Source of the DNA: Massilia sp. KIM
GTDB lineage: Bacteria; Pseudomonadota; Gammaproteobacteria; Burkholderiales; Burkholderiaceae_D
Direction: 5' to 3'
Length of the DNA: 64,000 nt
Assembly (NCBI RefSeq): GCF_002007115.1
Contig: NZ_MVAD01000001.1
Coordinates: 1,860,001 to 1,924,000, forward strand
The notes under the pieces are model-generated. The model did no database searches, was not told where the DNA came from, and was given only the letters and a program-made list of their open reading frames with translations. Positions 26,305 to 35,543 of this stretch are shown in pieces; the first letter of the stretch is position 1, and the number at the start of each line of letters is the position of its first letter. A program made the translations under genes and the position numbers.

Positions 26305-27174
26305 ATGACCAAGACAGTACAGGCCCAGGCGATTGCGAAGACGCGCGGCGTCGAGCGCATCGTCGCCGGCCAGTCCGTGATGGACGGCGCGGGAGTGAGA
26401 ATCAACCGCGTGCTGACCGGCCCCCTGCAGCGCCGCCTCGATCCCTTCCTGATGCTCGACGCCTTCGGCAGCGACAAGCCGGGCGACTACATCGCCGGCT
26501 TCCCCGAGCATCCGCACCGCGGCTTCGAGACCGTGACCTACATGCTGCACGGGCGCATGCGCCACCGCGACAGCGCCGGCCACGAAGGCTTGGTGACCGA
26601 CGGCGGCGTGCAGTGGATGACGGCCGGCCGCGGCGTGGCCCACTCCGAGATGCCGGAGCAGAACGAAGGCCTGATGGAAGGCTTCCAGCTGTGGCTCAAC
26701 CTGCCCGCCAAGGACAAGATGAGCGAACCCTGGTACCGCGACATCCCGACCGAGGAAGTGCCGCGCTTCGCGCTCGAGGGCGGCGTCACCGTGCAGGTGA
26801 TCGCCGGCAGCACCCACGGCGTCGACGGCGCTGTGCAGCGCGCCCACACCGAGCCGCTCTATCTCGACCTCGAGATCCCGACCGGCGTGACGGTCGACCA
26901 GCCGATCCCGGCGGGGCACAACGCCTTCGTCTACGTGTTCCGCGGCGAAGTGGTCGTCGATAGCAAGGGCGTGTCGTCGGGTCGAATGGCGATCCTCGAC
27001 AACGCGCCGGGCGCCGACGGCGTGCGCATCAAGGCGTCCGCGCCGGCCCGCGTGCTGGTGCTGGCCGGCCGCCCGCTGAACGAGCCGATCGCGCAATACG
27101 GTCCCTTCGTCATGAACACCGAACAAGAGCTGTACCAGGCGGTCGAGGATTTCCGCGCCGGCCGCTTCACCTGA
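26305..27174 (+). CDS. Pirin family protein
   Basis: The 289-residue bicupin has the pirin metal-site residues: HPHRGFETVTYMLHG, RHRDSAGHEG and WMTAGRGVAHSEMPE. AGGAG precedes the ATG by 6 nt. It lies downstream of azoR in the same orientation, and the pair may be co-controlled by the divergent LysR regulator. It is about as distant from the 1996-2898 pirin as usual paralogues, with different flanks. A terminator follows. Confidence 0.9.
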   Translation: MTKTVQAQAIAKTRGVERIVAGQSVMDGAGVRINRVLTGPLQRRLDPFLMLDAFGSDKPGDYIAGFPEHPHRGFETVTYMLHGRMRHRDSAGHEGLVTDGGVQWMTAGRGVAHSEMPEQNEGLMEGFQLWLNLPAKDKMSEPWYRDIPTEEVPRFALEGGVTVQVIAGSTHGVDGAVQRAHTEPLYLDLEIPTGVTVDQPIPAGHNAFVYVFRGEVVVDSKGVSSGRMAILDNAPGADGVRIKASAPARVLVLAGRPLNEPIAQYGPFVMNTEQELYQAVEDFRAGRFT

Positions 27175-27224
27175 CGCCGTCGCGGCGGGACGCACGCCCG
27201 CGTCCCGCGCGACCGCCTCTTCAA

Positions 27225-27256
27225 GGCCGCCCCAGATGGGCGGCCGTTCCTTTTTT
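27225..27256 (+). terminator. Rho-independent terminator after azoR-pirin
   Basis: GGCCGCCC (27225-27232), loop CAGAT, GGGCGGCC (27238-27245), then TTCC and six T residues (to 27256). It ends the azoR-pirin unit. Confidence 0.8.
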
Positions 27257-27317
27257 GGCGCGGCGAACGGGCTTGCGCTACACTGCCCTCTCTTTCCGTA
27301 CCACCTTCCGTTTCGCC

Positions 27318-27788
27318 ATGCCGCTGCTAGACACGCTTGCCGACCTGCTCTCCCGCGCCAGCCGCGCCCTGGGCCTGGAAACCGTCGACGCCTTCCCGCC
27401 CGGTCACGCCTACCCGCGCACGCGCTGGAACAAGGCCTATTTCGACGTCGCCTCGGACCTCTCGGCCGAGGAGATGGAAACCGTGGTGTGCACGGCGATC
27501 TCGAACACCCCGTTCGTGTTCGCCCACATCCGCAACCCCACGCCGCGCATGCAGCGCGCCCTGCTGGCGGTGATCGAGTCGCGCCTGCGCCGCGCCGACG
27601 CGCCGGCCGACCTGGTGCGCCTGCTGATCGAAGCCTATCGCAGCCCGCACACGCCGAACGTGGTCCCGGGACTGCGCGAGGCCATCGCCGCCAACGCCGG
27701 GCTGGACCTCGCGATCCAGTCGCACGCGGTGCTGGCCTGGCTGGCCGACGCGCCGGCCGGCTTCGGCGTGATCGAAGCCCGCCACTAA
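27318..27788 (+). CDS. Hypothetical protein, 156 aa
   Basis: A soluble protein of 156 residues starting at ATG 27318. It is acidic and helical; the segment TRWNKAYFDVASDLSAEEME and a conserved-looking RNPTPRMQRALLAVIESR are visible. No family is recognised. The next small ORF begins 9 bp after its stop. Confidence 0.6.
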   Translation: MPLLDTLADLLSRASRALGLETVDAFPPGHAYPRTRWNKAYFDVASDLSAEEMETVVCTAISNTPFVFAHIRNPTPRMQRALLAVIESRLRRADAPADLVRLLIEAYRSPHTPNVVPGLREAIAANAGLDLAIQSHAVLAWLADAPAGFGVIEARH

Positions 27789-27796
27789 GCCGCGCC

Positions 27797-28087
27797 GTGC
27801 GCATCGTCTCGACCGCCGTCACCATGGTGCGCGGGATCCGCATGGTGCTCGCCTTTCCCCATCCGAGCTACGTGCGCCCCGGCGTCGGCGACGTGCTGCT
27901 GGAAAGGCTGGCGCCGCACTTCCCGGCCCTGCCCATCATGCTGGTCTCGGCCAAGGCGAGCAACGCGCGCGCCTACGCCACCTTCGAGACCGACGCCCTG
28001 CTGGCGGAACTCGACCTGGCGGGCCTGGTGCTGACCGAGGTGGACCTCGATCAGGTTCCGGTCCGGGACGCCGAGCCGCCGTTCTGA
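27797..28087 (+). CDS. Hypothetical protein, 96 aa
   Basis: GTG-initiated frame of 96 residues, directly after the preceding gene, so probably co-transcribed. The sequence has a normal hydrophobic/charged mix (MVLAFPHPSYVRPGVGDVLLE, IMLVSAKASNARAYATFET) and looks like a small alpha/beta protein. No family is recognised. The ribosome binding site is weak. Confidence 0.5.
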   Translation: MRIVSTAVTMVRGIRMVLAFPHPSYVRPGVGDVLLERLAPHFPALPIMLVSAKASNARAYATFETDALLAELDLAGLVLTEVDLDQVPVRDAEPPF

Positions 28088-28091
28088 GGCC

Positions 28092-28232
28092 TCAGCGCAG
28101 CGGCAGCAGGCGCATGGCCGCCAGCAGCCATCCCGCCAGGCAGGCGGCGTCCTGGTCCCCGGTGGGCGCGGCGGCGTCGACGCGCGGCGCCGCCGCGGCT
28201 GATCTGCCCAAGATTCTATATAAGTAAAGCAT
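28092..28232 (-). CDS. Small ORF of 46 aa with strong ribosome binding site
   Basis: On the minus strand an ATG at 28232 follows CAGGAGGGCTC, an almost perfect Shine-Dalgarno at good spacing, and the frame runs 46 codons to a TGA at 28092. The product is MLYLYRILGRSAAAAP, then an Ala/Asp-rich middle, then a hydrophobic stretch (AGWLLAAMRLLPL). It may be a small membrane-associated peptide. It is in the opposite orientation to the gene on its left and would not be picked by length filters. Confidence 0.4.
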   Translation of the reverse strand: MLYLYRILGRSAAAAPRVDAAAPTGDQDAACLAGWLLAAMRLLPLR

Positions 28233-28330
28233 GAGCCCTCCTGAAAAAGTCCATGCTCACAGAGCGCTCGTTCACGAGTTTGTCGGTTATCAAGGCTTTG
28301 CTCGGCCGCAAACGGGCGGTCTGCGCTGCC

Positions 28331-29461
28331 TCAAATTTCGACCGGGCGCGCGGCCGGACGGGCGGTATTGCCCGGCACCCAGCGTTCGCGCAGCGCCATG
28401 AAGGGCGTCTCGACCAGGCGGTACAGCAGCCAGCCCGTGAATACGGACAAAGCCAGCAGCAGCCCGATCGCGAGCGGCGATTCCGGCCCCACGCCGCGCT
28501 CGGCCAGCCACCCGGCGCCCAGCACGCAGACCTGCTTGTGCAACAGGTAGATGGCGTAAGACCACAGGGCCAGCGCGCCGGCCCCTGGCACCCGCACCCG
28601 GTTGAGCAGGGAGCCGGCCGAGACGGCGGCCACGATCAGGAGCGAGAAACCGAGTCCCAGCAGGGGGAAGCCGAACACGGTCGGGGCATGCCCGTAGCGG
28701 TCCTGCACGAACCACCAGAAGGCCAGGCCAGTGATCGCCAGGCCGGCCGCGCCCAGCAGGTCGCCATGCCGGGTCAGGCGCGCCCAGGCCTGGGGATGGC
28801 CATTGCGCAGCAGGGCGACGGCGACGCCGGCCAGCAGCTCGTCGAAGCGGCAGAAGCTCGAGTAATAGATGTACTTGAAGTAGTGGTGCATCCAGTAGCG
28901 CTCCCCCGCGACCACGTCGCGCCACAGCCAGTCGCGGGTGAGCATGCCGGCCGCGAAGGCCAGCAGGATCGCCAGCCAGGCGCCGCGCAGCGAACGGCTG
29001 ACCGCCGCACCCAGCAGAGCCAGGGCCGGCAGCAGCATGTAGAACTGCTCCTCGATCGCCAGCGACCACGAGTGCGAGAACGCCGTTCCCGGTTCCAGGT
29101 GGTGGTTCTGGATGAAGCTCAGGTATTTCCAGAGCGGCAGCAGCGGCCCGTCGCCGCGGAAGGCCGGCCACAGGAAGTACAGGGCCAGCACCACCCAGTA
29201 GTTCGGCAGGGTACGCAGCAGGCGGCGCGCGTAGAAGCGCTTCAAGGACAGCCCCTCCCCGCCGGCGATCGCCTTGAAGATCTGGTTGCCGATCAGGTAG
29301 CCGGACAGCGCGAAGAACAGGTCCACGCCGGCCCAGCCGATCTCGCCGACCCAGCCGAAGGTGGGCCGGTCGGTCACGAACAGCACGTAGTGATGCAGCA
29401 CGACGAGGCTGACCGCGATCGCGCGCAGGGTGTCGAGGCCGTGGATGCGGGAACTGCTCAT
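28331..29461 (-). CDS. Acyltransferase 3 family membrane protein
   Basis: The 376-residue integral membrane protein has about ten hydrophobic helices. The N-terminal signature RIHGLDTLRAIAVSLVVLHH contains the His residues of acyltransferase-3 enzymes, and the SHSWSLAIEEQFY segment is also typical. It would O-acylate a surface or secreted polysaccharide or antibiotic precursor. The substrate cannot be deduced from its neighbours. Confidence 0.9.
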   Translation of the reverse strand: MSSSRIHGLDTLRAIAVSLVVLHHYVLFVTDRPTFGWVGEIGWAGVDLFFALSGYLIGNQIFKAIAGGEGLSLKRFYARRLLRTLPNYWVVLALYFLWPAFRGDGPLLPLWKYLSFIQNHHLEPGTAFSHSWSLAIEEQFYMLLPALALLGAAVSRSLRGAWLAILLAFAAGMLTRDWLWRDVVAGERYWMHHYFKYIYYSSFCRFDELLAGVAVALLRNGHPQAWARLTRHGDLLGAAGLAITGLAFWWFVQDRYGHAPTVFGFPLLGLGFSLLIVAAVSAGSLLNRVRVPGAGALALWSYAIYLLHKQVCVLGAGWLAERGVGPESPLAIGLLLALSVFTGWLLYRLVETPFMALRERWVPGNTARPAARPVEI

Positions 29462-29571
29462 GCTCTCGTCAATTGCGGGGGAGGAAGCGGATCATGCCAC
29501 GGCCGCCGTGCCGGCGCCAGCATTGTCATTTAAAATAGCCGCCACCCTTTCCACCTCAGCCCACGCACGCA

Positions 29572-30537
29572 ATGACTTCCTCCCGCAAGTTCCAGTTCAA
29601 ATCCGTCAACTACACCGGCATGGCCCCGGGCCCGCGCCTGATCATCATGGGGGCGACCCATGGCAACGAGGTGGCCGGCACCAAGGCGATCCTGCGCGTG
29701 ATGGAGGAGATCGACGGCGGCAAGCTGCACATCCAGGCCGGCAGCCTCACCTTCGTGCCGGTCGTGAACCCGCTGGCCTACGCCAAGGGCGAGCGCAACG
29801 GCGACCGCAACCTGAACCGCGACCTCTTCCCCAAGAGCGAACCGCAGGACTTCGAGGACCATGTCGCCAACTGGCTCTGCCCCCTGCTGGCCCAGCACGA
29901 CGTGCTGCTCGACCTGCACACCTTCAACGCCCCCGGCCAGCCCTTCGTGATGGTCGGCCCCGAGAACAACGAAGGCGAGCTGCAGCCCTTCCGCCACGCC
30001 GAGAAGGAACGCGCCTGGGCCCTGCGCCTGGGCGTGCGCCGCTTCGTCGACGGCTGGCTGGCGACCTACGGCGCCGGCGTGCAGCGCCGTTCGCGCGACG
30101 CCGACGAGCTCAAGACCGTGCTGCGCTACGGCGTCGGCACCACCGAATACATGCGCAGCACCGGCGGCTACGCGCTGACCCTGGAGTGCGGCCAGCACGC
30201 CGACCCGCAGGGCCAGGACGTGGCCTATACCGCGATCATGAACACCCTCGCCTTCCACGGCCTGATCGACGCGCCCGCGCCGCAACCGGCGCCGCGCGAA
30301 GAGATCGAGGCCCTGTCGATGGTGGTGGTGCACGACAAGCTGCATGCGGACGACCGCTTCACCCGCCCGTGGTCGAGCTTCGATCCGGTCAGCGAGGGCG
30401 AGCAGATCGGCGTGCGCGCCGACGGCACCCCGGTGCTGGCCGAGTTCTCGGGCCGCATCCTGTTCCCGGACGCGAAAGCCCTGGCCAACAAGGAATGGTA
30501 TTACCTGACCCGCCCGAACCCGGGCTTCGGCCAGTAA
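29572..30537 (+). CDS. Succinylglutamate desuccinylase/aspartoacylase-family hydrolase (M14-like)
   Basis: The 321-residue zinc hydrolase has the Zn ligands His and Glu in GATHGNEVAG and a further His in DLHTFNAPG, with an Arg-Asn-Leu-Asn segment (DRNLNRDLF). The fold is M14 carboxypeptidase-like. It removes an acyl or amide group from a small amino-acid derivative; the exact substrate (N-acyl amino acid or other) is unknown. It converges on the sugE gene and does not overlap it. Confidence 0.88.
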   Translation: MTSSRKFQFKSVNYTGMAPGPRLIIMGATHGNEVAGTKAILRVMEEIDGGKLHIQAGSLTFVPVVNPLAYAKGERNGDRNLNRDLFPKSEPQDFEDHVANWLCPLLAQHDVLLDLHTFNAPGQPFVMVGPENNEGELQPFRHAEKERAWALRLGVRRFVDGWLATYGAGVQRRSRDADELKTVLRYGVGTTEYMRSTGGYALTLECGQHADPQGQDVAYTAIMNTLAFHGLIDAPAPQPAPREEIEALSMVVVHDKLHADDRFTRPWSSFDPVSEGEQIGVRADGTPVLAEFSGRILFPDAKALANKEWYYLTRPNPGFGQ

Positions 30538-30557
30538 GCCGGACGCCTCAGGCCGCG

Positions 30558-30878
30558 TCAAGCCGGCGACAGGAGCTTGAGCAGCACGATGCCGCCGGCG
30601 ATCATGCCGATCGCCAGCAGGCGCATCGCGCCGGCCGGTTCGTTCAGCAGGACCATCCCGAAGGCCGCGGTCCCGATGGTGCCGATGCCGGTCCACACCG
30701 CGTAGGCGGTTCCCAGCGGCAGCTGGCGCAGGGCCAGGCCCAGCATGCCGACGCTGCCCGCCATCGTGACCAGGGTGAACACCGAAGGCCAGAGCCGGGT
30801 GAAACCGGCGGTGTATTTGAGGCCGACCGCCCAGGCCACCTCCAGCAAACCCGCGATGAACAGATATAGCCAACTCAT
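30558..30878 (-). CDS. sugE: SMR-family guanidinium/quaternary-ammonium exporter
   Basis: The 106-residue protein has four transmembrane helices and the SugE/Gdx signature: Glu13 in [15 protein letters not shown] and [14 protein letters not shown]. Such proteins work as antiparallel dimers that export guanidinium or small cationic drugs in exchange for protons. It is divergent from the ArsR regulator gene. The shared 140-bp region has ArsR-like palindromes. Confidence 0.92.
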   Translation of the reverse strand: MSWLYLFIAGLLEVAWAVGLKYTAGFTRLWPSVFTLVTMAGSVGMLGLALRQLPLGTAYAVWTGIGTIGTAAFGMVLLNEPAGAMRLLAIGMIAGGIVLLKLLSPA

Positions 30879-30965
30879 CCGCACTCCCCGTCTGTTGCGA
30901 AAAGCGGCGAGTATAGCAGCCCCTCCCCACCCGGTTTTTGCCCACTCCCTGCAAACTTTTTCCGT

Positions 30966-31006
30966 ATATCGTAAGATGACGATATTCGGATCGTAAAAAT
31001 CCGATA
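30966..31006. promoter_or_regulatory. ArsR-type palindromes between sugE and the ArsR-ene-reductase operon
   Basis: ATATCGT AAGATG ACGATAT (30966-30985) is a perfect 7-bp inverted repeat, followed by CGGAT...ATCCG (30987-31003). They lie just before the ArsR start and on the promoter side of the divergent sugE gene, the expected place for an autoregulatory operator. Confidence 0.6.
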
Positions 31007-31019
31007 TAAGGAAGACACC

Positions 31020-31316
31020 ATGGACATCGACGCGATCCACAAGGCCCTGGCCAACCCGGTGCGGCGGAAAATCCTGCAGATGCTGAAGGACCCGCAGCAG
31101 CACTTCGCCGAGCAGGAGCACCCGCTCGACTTCGGCGTGTGCTGCAGCCTGATCGACAGGCGCACCGGCCTGTCCCAGTCCACCGTCTCGGCCCACCTGG
31201 CGACGCTGCAGCGCGCCGGGTTGGTGAGCACGCGGCGCGTCGCCCAATGGGTCTTCTACCAACGCAACGAGGAGGTCATCCAGGCTTTCCTCGATCAACT
31301 GAACGACGGACTGTAG
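31020..31316 (+). CDS. ArsR-family winged-helix regulator, Cys-pair containing
   Basis: The 98-residue protein has the ArsR HTH ([20 protein letters not shown]). Before it sits a vicinal Cys41-Cys42 pair in [11 protein letters not shown]. It does not show the ELCVCDL metal box of arsenite sensors, so it may sense an electrophile or oxidant through the Cys pair. It is followed 9 bp later by an old-yellow-enzyme gene, in keeping with that idea. It is preceded by a palindrome. Confidence 0.85.
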   Translation: MDIDAIHKALANPVRRKILQMLKDPQQHFAEQEHPLDFGVCCSLIDRRTGLSQSTVSAHLATLQRAGLVSTRRVAQWVFYQRNEEVIQAFLDQLNDGL

Positions 31317-31325
31317 GAGTACCGA

Positions 31326-32384
31326 ATGACGACAATGTTTGACCCCATCAAAGTGGGCGCCCTCGAGCTGCCGAACCGCATCGTGATGGCGCCGCTGACC
31401 CGCTCGCGCGCCATCGGCCCCGGCCGCGTGCCGAACGCCCTGATGGCCGAATACTACGTGCAGCGTGCGTCGGCCGGCCTGATCCTGTCCGAAGCGACCG
31501 CCGTGACCCCGATGGGCGTGGGCTATGCCGACACCCCGGGCATCTGGTCGGACGAGCAGGTGGCAGGCTGGAAGATCGTCACCGACGCGGTGCACAAGGC
31601 GGGCGGCCGCATCATGCTGCAACTGTGGCACGTGGGCCGCATCTCGGATCCGGTGTTCCTGGACGGCGCCGCGCCGGTCGCCCCCTCGGCGATCCGCCCG
31701 GCCGGCCACGTGAGCCTGGTGCGTCCGAAGCGTGAGTACGCCACCCCGCGCGCGCTGGAAACCGCGGAGATCGCGGACATCGTCGCGGCCTACCGCAAGG
31801 GCGCGGAGAACGCCAAGAAGGCGGGCTTCGACGGCGTCGAGGTCCATGGCGCCAACGGCTACCTGCTCGACCAGTTCCTGCAAGACAAGACCAACCAGCG
31901 CACCGACCAGTACGGCGGCTCGGTGGAGAACCGCGCGCGCCTGATGCTGGAAGTGACCGACGCCTGCATCGAGGTGTGGGGCGCGGACCGCGTCGGCATG
32001 CACCTGGCGCCGCGCCGCGATTCGCACGACATGGGCGACTCGAACCCGGCGGAGACCTTCGGCTACGTGGCGCGCGAACTGGGCAAGCGCAAGATCGCCT
32101 TCATCTGCGCGCGCGAAGCGATCGGCGAGGACAGCCTGCGCCCGCTGCTGAAGAAGGAATTCGGCGGCGTGTACATCGCCAACGAGAAGCTGACCCGCGA
32201 GAGCGCGGAACAGCTGATCTCCTCGGGCGAGGCGGATGCCGTGGCCTTCGGCGTGTGGTTCATCGCCAACCCGGACCTGCCCAAGCGCCTGAAAGAAAAC
32301 GCGCCGCTGAATACGCCGCGTCCGGAGCTGTTCTATCACGCCGGTGCGGAAGGTTATACCGACTATCCGGCGCTGCAGGCTTAA
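31326..32384 (+). CDS. Alkene reductase (old yellow enzyme family)
   Basis: The 352-residue TIM-barrel flavoenzyme has the FMN and substrate segments [37 protein letters not shown] and [11 protein letters not shown]. It reduces activated C=C bonds of enones, quinones and nitro compounds with NAD(P)H. It is in one operon with the ArsR regulator. This matches the OYE (NemA/XenA-like) group; which subgroup is uncertain. Confidence 0.92.
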   Translation: MTTMFDPIKVGALELPNRIVMAPLTRSRAIGPGRVPNALMAEYYVQRASAGLILSEATAVTPMGVGYADTPGIWSDEQVAGWKIVTDAVHKAGGRIMLQLWHVGRISDPVFLDGAAPVAPSAIRPAGHVSLVRPKREYATPRALETAEIADIVAAYRKGAENAKKAGFDGVEVHGANGYLLDQFLQDKTNQRTDQYGGSVENRARLMLEVTDACIEVWGADRVGMHLAPRRDSHDMGDSNPAETFGYVARELGKRKIAFICAREAIGEDSLRPLLKKEFGGVYIANEKLTRESAEQLISSGEADAVAFGVWFIANPDLPKRLKENAPLNTPRPELFYHAGAEGYTDYPALQA

Positions 32385-32406
32385 CAAACCTCGTTAACGT
32401 TTAAAT

Positions 32407-32493
32407 CGTCATCCCCGCGCAGGCGGGGATCCAAGTTTCTCAGCGCAGCGGCGACGCACGCAAACTTGGATCCCCGCCTTCGCGGGGATGACG
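32407..32493. repeat. Paired REP-type palindrome (imperfect inverted pair)
   Basis: Two 32-bp arms, 32407-32438 and 32462-32493, are inverted copies differing at one base. Each arm carries its own small hairpin (CCCCGC...GCGGGG) and starts with CGTC, the widely distributed REP form that reads VIPAKAGIQ when translated. The 23-bp spacer is unique. It lies downstream of the ene-reductase gene. Confidence 0.85.
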
Positions 32494-32751
32494 TTTTTGG
32501 GCTGCGGGGATGACGTTTTGGGGCCGCGGGGATGACGTTTTTGGGCTGCGGGGATGACGTTTGTGGGCTGCGGGGATGACGTTTTTGGGCCGCGGGGATA
32601 ACGTTTTGGGGCCGCGCGGAAGATGTTTTTGGGCGGCGCGGAAGATGTTTTTGGGCGGCGCGGAAAAGGTCTTTGGGCCGCGTGGACGACGTTCTTGGAC
32701 CGCAAGAATGACGCTTTGGGGGCTCCGGAAACGAGGTTTTTCGGCTTGCGG
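32486..32751. repeat. 22-bp tandem repeat array of about 12 units
   Basis: Starting from the end of the right REP arm, a 22-bp unit (GATGACGTTTTTGGGCTGC plus three G-rich bases) repeats about 12 times. Units close to the REP are nearly identical; those further right become more divergent, with GATGACG turning into AAGATG, GACGACG and so on. This looks like slippage amplification from the palindrome followed by decay. Confidence 0.85.
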
Positions 32752-32884
32752 AGAACCTGCCGCGACCCGTACATACGTTCTAAAACTCGATATGCATGTG
32801 GTGTGAACGCCCTCTACCCCATGCTATTCTTGCGCGATTATTATTTTGCGCACCCGATGCGCCCTTCCCCAGAGAGGAGCAACC

Positions 32885-35536
32885 GTGAACTTTCCCGCAC
32901 GCCGCGTGATGGCCCTGGCCATCGCTTCCGCCTTCGTCTTCGGCAGCGCCGCCCAGGCCGCGCCGAGCGCCCCGCGCGCCGAGAACGCCTACCTGTCGCA
33001 GGAAGACGCCGCGATCCGCGCGACCCGGGTGTCGAACGTGGACTACGTGCTGGACTTCACCCTCACCGGCAAGGAAAGCTTCGCCGGCACCACCACCGCG
33101 AGCTTCGACCTGAAGGACCTCGACGCCCCGCTCACCATCGACCTCGACAAGGCCACCGTGAAATCGGTCACCGTTAACGGCAAGAAGGTCGACGCGCGCT
33201 ACAACAACTGGTTCATCACCATCGCGCCCAAGGACCTGGTCAAGGGCCGCAATACCGTGGTGGTCGACTACGAGCGCCTGCACAGCACCAACGGCGAAGG
33301 CCTGCACCGCATGGTCGATCCGGTCGACGGCCGCGTCTACACCTACTCGCACTTCGAGCCGGCCGCCGCGCACCAGATGTTCGCCGTGTTCGACCAGCCC
33401 GACCTGAAGGCCACCTATACCGTCACCGTGACGGCGCCGAGCGACTGGCAGGTGATCACCACCACCCGCGAAACCGCCATCGCCGACCAGGGCGCGAACC
33501 GCCGCTGGACCTTCAAGACGACCAAGAAGCTGAGCCCCTATAACTTCTCGCTGCACGCCGGTCCCTACAAGGTGTGGGAAGACAACAGCGCGCGCTACCC
33601 GATGCGCCTGTTCGCGCGCCAGTCGGTCGCCCCCCAGGTGACGCCGGAAGACTGGTTCCGCTACACGAAGAACGGCCTGGTGTTCTTCGAAGACTACTTC
33701 GGCATCCCCTACCAGTTCGAGAAATACGACCAGCTCCTGGTGCCGGACTTCCTGTACGGCGCGATGGAGAACGCCGGCGCCGTGACCTTCGCCGAAGCCG
33801 GCTTCCTGTACAAGGCCGCGATGACGGCCGAGCAGAAGCAGCGCCTGGCCGCCGTCATCATGCACGAGATGGCCCACCAGTGGTTCGGCGACCTGGTCAC
33901 CATGAAGTGGTGGAACGGCCTGTGGCTCAACGAGAGCTTCGCGTCCTTCATGGGCACCCTGGCCACCGCCGAGGCGACCGAGTTCAAGGACGCCTGGCAG
34001 TCCTTCTACCAGACCGGCAAGGGCGCCGCCTACGTGCAGGACCAGAAGGTCACCACCCACCCGATCGAGGTGCCGGTGCCCTCGTCGGCCAACGCCTTCG
34101 ACAACATCGACGCCATCACCTATTCGAAGGGCGCCTCGACCCTGAAGCAACTGCGCCACCTGCTGGGCGAAGAGACCTTCCGCAAGGGCGTGCACAACTA
34201 CCTGGTCAAGTACCAGTGGCGCAACGCCACCCTGCAGGACTTCGTCAAGAGCCTGGGCGACGCCGCCGGCCGCGACCTGAGCGGCTGGACCAGGGAATGG
34301 CTGTACGAGGCGGGCGTGAACACCATCGCCGCCTCCTACACCTGCCAGGGCGGCAAGATCGGCAACTTCGCGCTGGCCCAGAGCGCGCCGAGCAAGGAAC
34401 TGCCGACCCTGCGCGAGCAGCGCGTCCAGGTCGCCGCCTTCAAGCTCGACGGCGGCAAGCTTTCGCTGATCAAGAACCAGCCGGTCACCTACAAGGGCGC
34501 CAGGACCGCCGTCCCGGCCCTGAACGGCAGCGCCTGCCCCGACCTGGTCTACCCGAACTACCAGGACTGGGGCTTCGTGAAAGTCCAGCTCGACCAGCGC
34601 TCCTTCGAGACCGCGAAGACCAGCCTGGCCCAGGTCGAGGACCCGCTGCTGCGCGCCATGCTGTGGCAAAGCCTGTGGGACGGCGTGCGCGACGCCAAGC
34701 TGCCGCTCGACGAATTCATCAAGGTGGCGCTGAACAACGCGCCCCAGGAGAAGGACTACACCCTGCTCGGCGACGTGGTGGGCAAGATCGTCGCGTCCAA
34801 GAACTACCTGGACGCGATGAACCTCGACCAGGCCTACGTCAAGCAGACCACCCGGGCGCTCGAGGACATGGCCTGGAAGGGCGTGCTCGCCTACAAGGGC
34901 AACGACAACTTCCAGCGCCGCTGGTTCGGGGCCTACCTGAACCTGGCCAGCAGCGAGGACGCCCTGGCCCGCCTGGCCGGCCTCCTGGATGGCAAGCAGG
35001 ATGGCGCCGGCCTGCAGATCAACCAGGACCAGCGCTGGGCCATCATCGGCCGCCTGAGCCGCTTCGGCTACCCGAACGCCGCAGCGCTGGTGGAGGCCGA
35101 GGCGGCGCGCGACAAATCCGACAGCGGCCAGGGCGCCGCCGTCGCCGCCACCGTGGCGCGTCCGGATCCGAAGGTGAAGGCCGAATGGCTGGCCACCATC
35201 GAGGACCACAAGACCAAGCTGCCGTTCTCCAAGGTGCGCACCGCCATGAACCACCTGTACCCGGCCGAGCAGGTCCAGCTCGCCGAGCAGACCGCGGACA
35301 AGCGGCTGGCCAGCCTGCCGGCGCTCGACAAGGCCACCGGCCCGGTCTACATGCGCGCCTATTCGAGCGCCATGATCCCGGCCACCTGCACGCCGCAAAG
35401 CGTGCAGCGCCTGTCGCGCGCGGCGGACCAGATGAAGGACCTGTCTGCCTTCACCCGCCGCTCGCTGCTCGACGCCCTGCAGGAGGACCAGCGCTGCGTG
35501 GCGATCAGGAAGACCATGACGGCGCCGAAGTCCTGA
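32885..35536 (+). CDS. M1 family metallopeptidase (aminopeptidase), exported
   Basis: The 883-residue zinc aminopeptidase has a signal peptide (ALAIASAFVFGSAAQAA), GAMEN (292-296) and HEMAH (His327, Glu328, His331) with the third ligand Glu350 in WLNESF, as in aminopeptidase N. It removes N-terminal residues from peptides in the periplasm. GTG 32885 is chosen because a GAGGAG lies just upstream and the signal peptide begins there. It is followed 7 bp later by a hypothetical gene. Confidence 0.93.
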   Translation: MNFPARRVMALAIASAFVFGSAAQAAPSAPRAENAYLSQEDAAIRATRVSNVDYVLDFTLTGKESFAGTTTASFDLKDLDAPLTIDLDKATVKSVTVNGKKVDARYNNWFITIAPKDLVKGRNTVVVDYERLHSTNGEGLHRMVDPVDGRVYTYSHFEPAAAHQMFAVFDQPDLKATYTVTVTAPSDWQVITTTRETAIADQGANRRWTFKTTKKLSPYNFSLHAGPYKVWEDNSARYPMRLFARQSVAPQVTPEDWFRYTKNGLVFFEDYFGIPYQFEKYDQLLVPDFLYGAMENAGAVTFAEAGFLYKAAMTAEQKQRLAAVIMHEMAHQWFGDLVTMKWWNGLWLNESFASFMGTLATAEATEFKDAWQSFYQTGKGAAYVQDQKVTTHPIEVPVPSSANAFDNIDAITYSKGASTLKQLRHLLGEETFRKGVHNYLVKYQWRNATLQDFVKSLGDAAGRDLSGWTREWLYEAGVNTIAASYTCQGGKIGNFALAQSAPSKELPTLREQRVQVAAFKLDGGKLSLIKNQPVTYKGARTAVPALNGSACPDLVYPNYQDWGFVKVQLDQRSFETAKTSLAQVEDPLLRAMLWQSLWDGVRDAKLPLDEFIKVALNNAPQEKDYTLLGDVVGKIVASKNYLDAMNLDQAYVKQTTRALEDMAWKGVLAYKGNDNFQRRWFGAYLNLASSEDALARLAGLLDGKQDGAGLQINQDQRWAIIGRLSRFGYPNAAALVEAEAARDKSDSGQGAAVAATVARPDPKVKAEWLATIEDHKTKLPFSKVRTAMNHLYPAEQVQLAEQTADKRLASLPALDKATGPVYMRAYSSAMIPATCTPQSVQRLSRAADQMKDLSAFTRRSLLDALQEDQRCVAIRKTMTAPKS

Positions 35537-35543
35537 GGCCCGG

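Larger units (their letters stand above)
32385..32884. other. Gene-free region holding a REP pair and a tandem repeat array
   Basis: No credible gene is seen. 32407-32493 is a palindromic REP pair, 32486-32751 a degenerating tandem array, and 32752-32884 an AT-richer stretch likely to hold the promoter of the aminopeptidase. ORFs through the repeats (for example 32409-32774 minus) are low-complexity Pro/Lys products of the repeat itself. Confidence 0.7.

Noticed and set aside
32409..32774. A 121-codon minus-strand ORF through the tandem array
   Set aside because: It is a translation of the 22-bp repeats and REP (VIPAKAGIQ), with no ribosome binding site.
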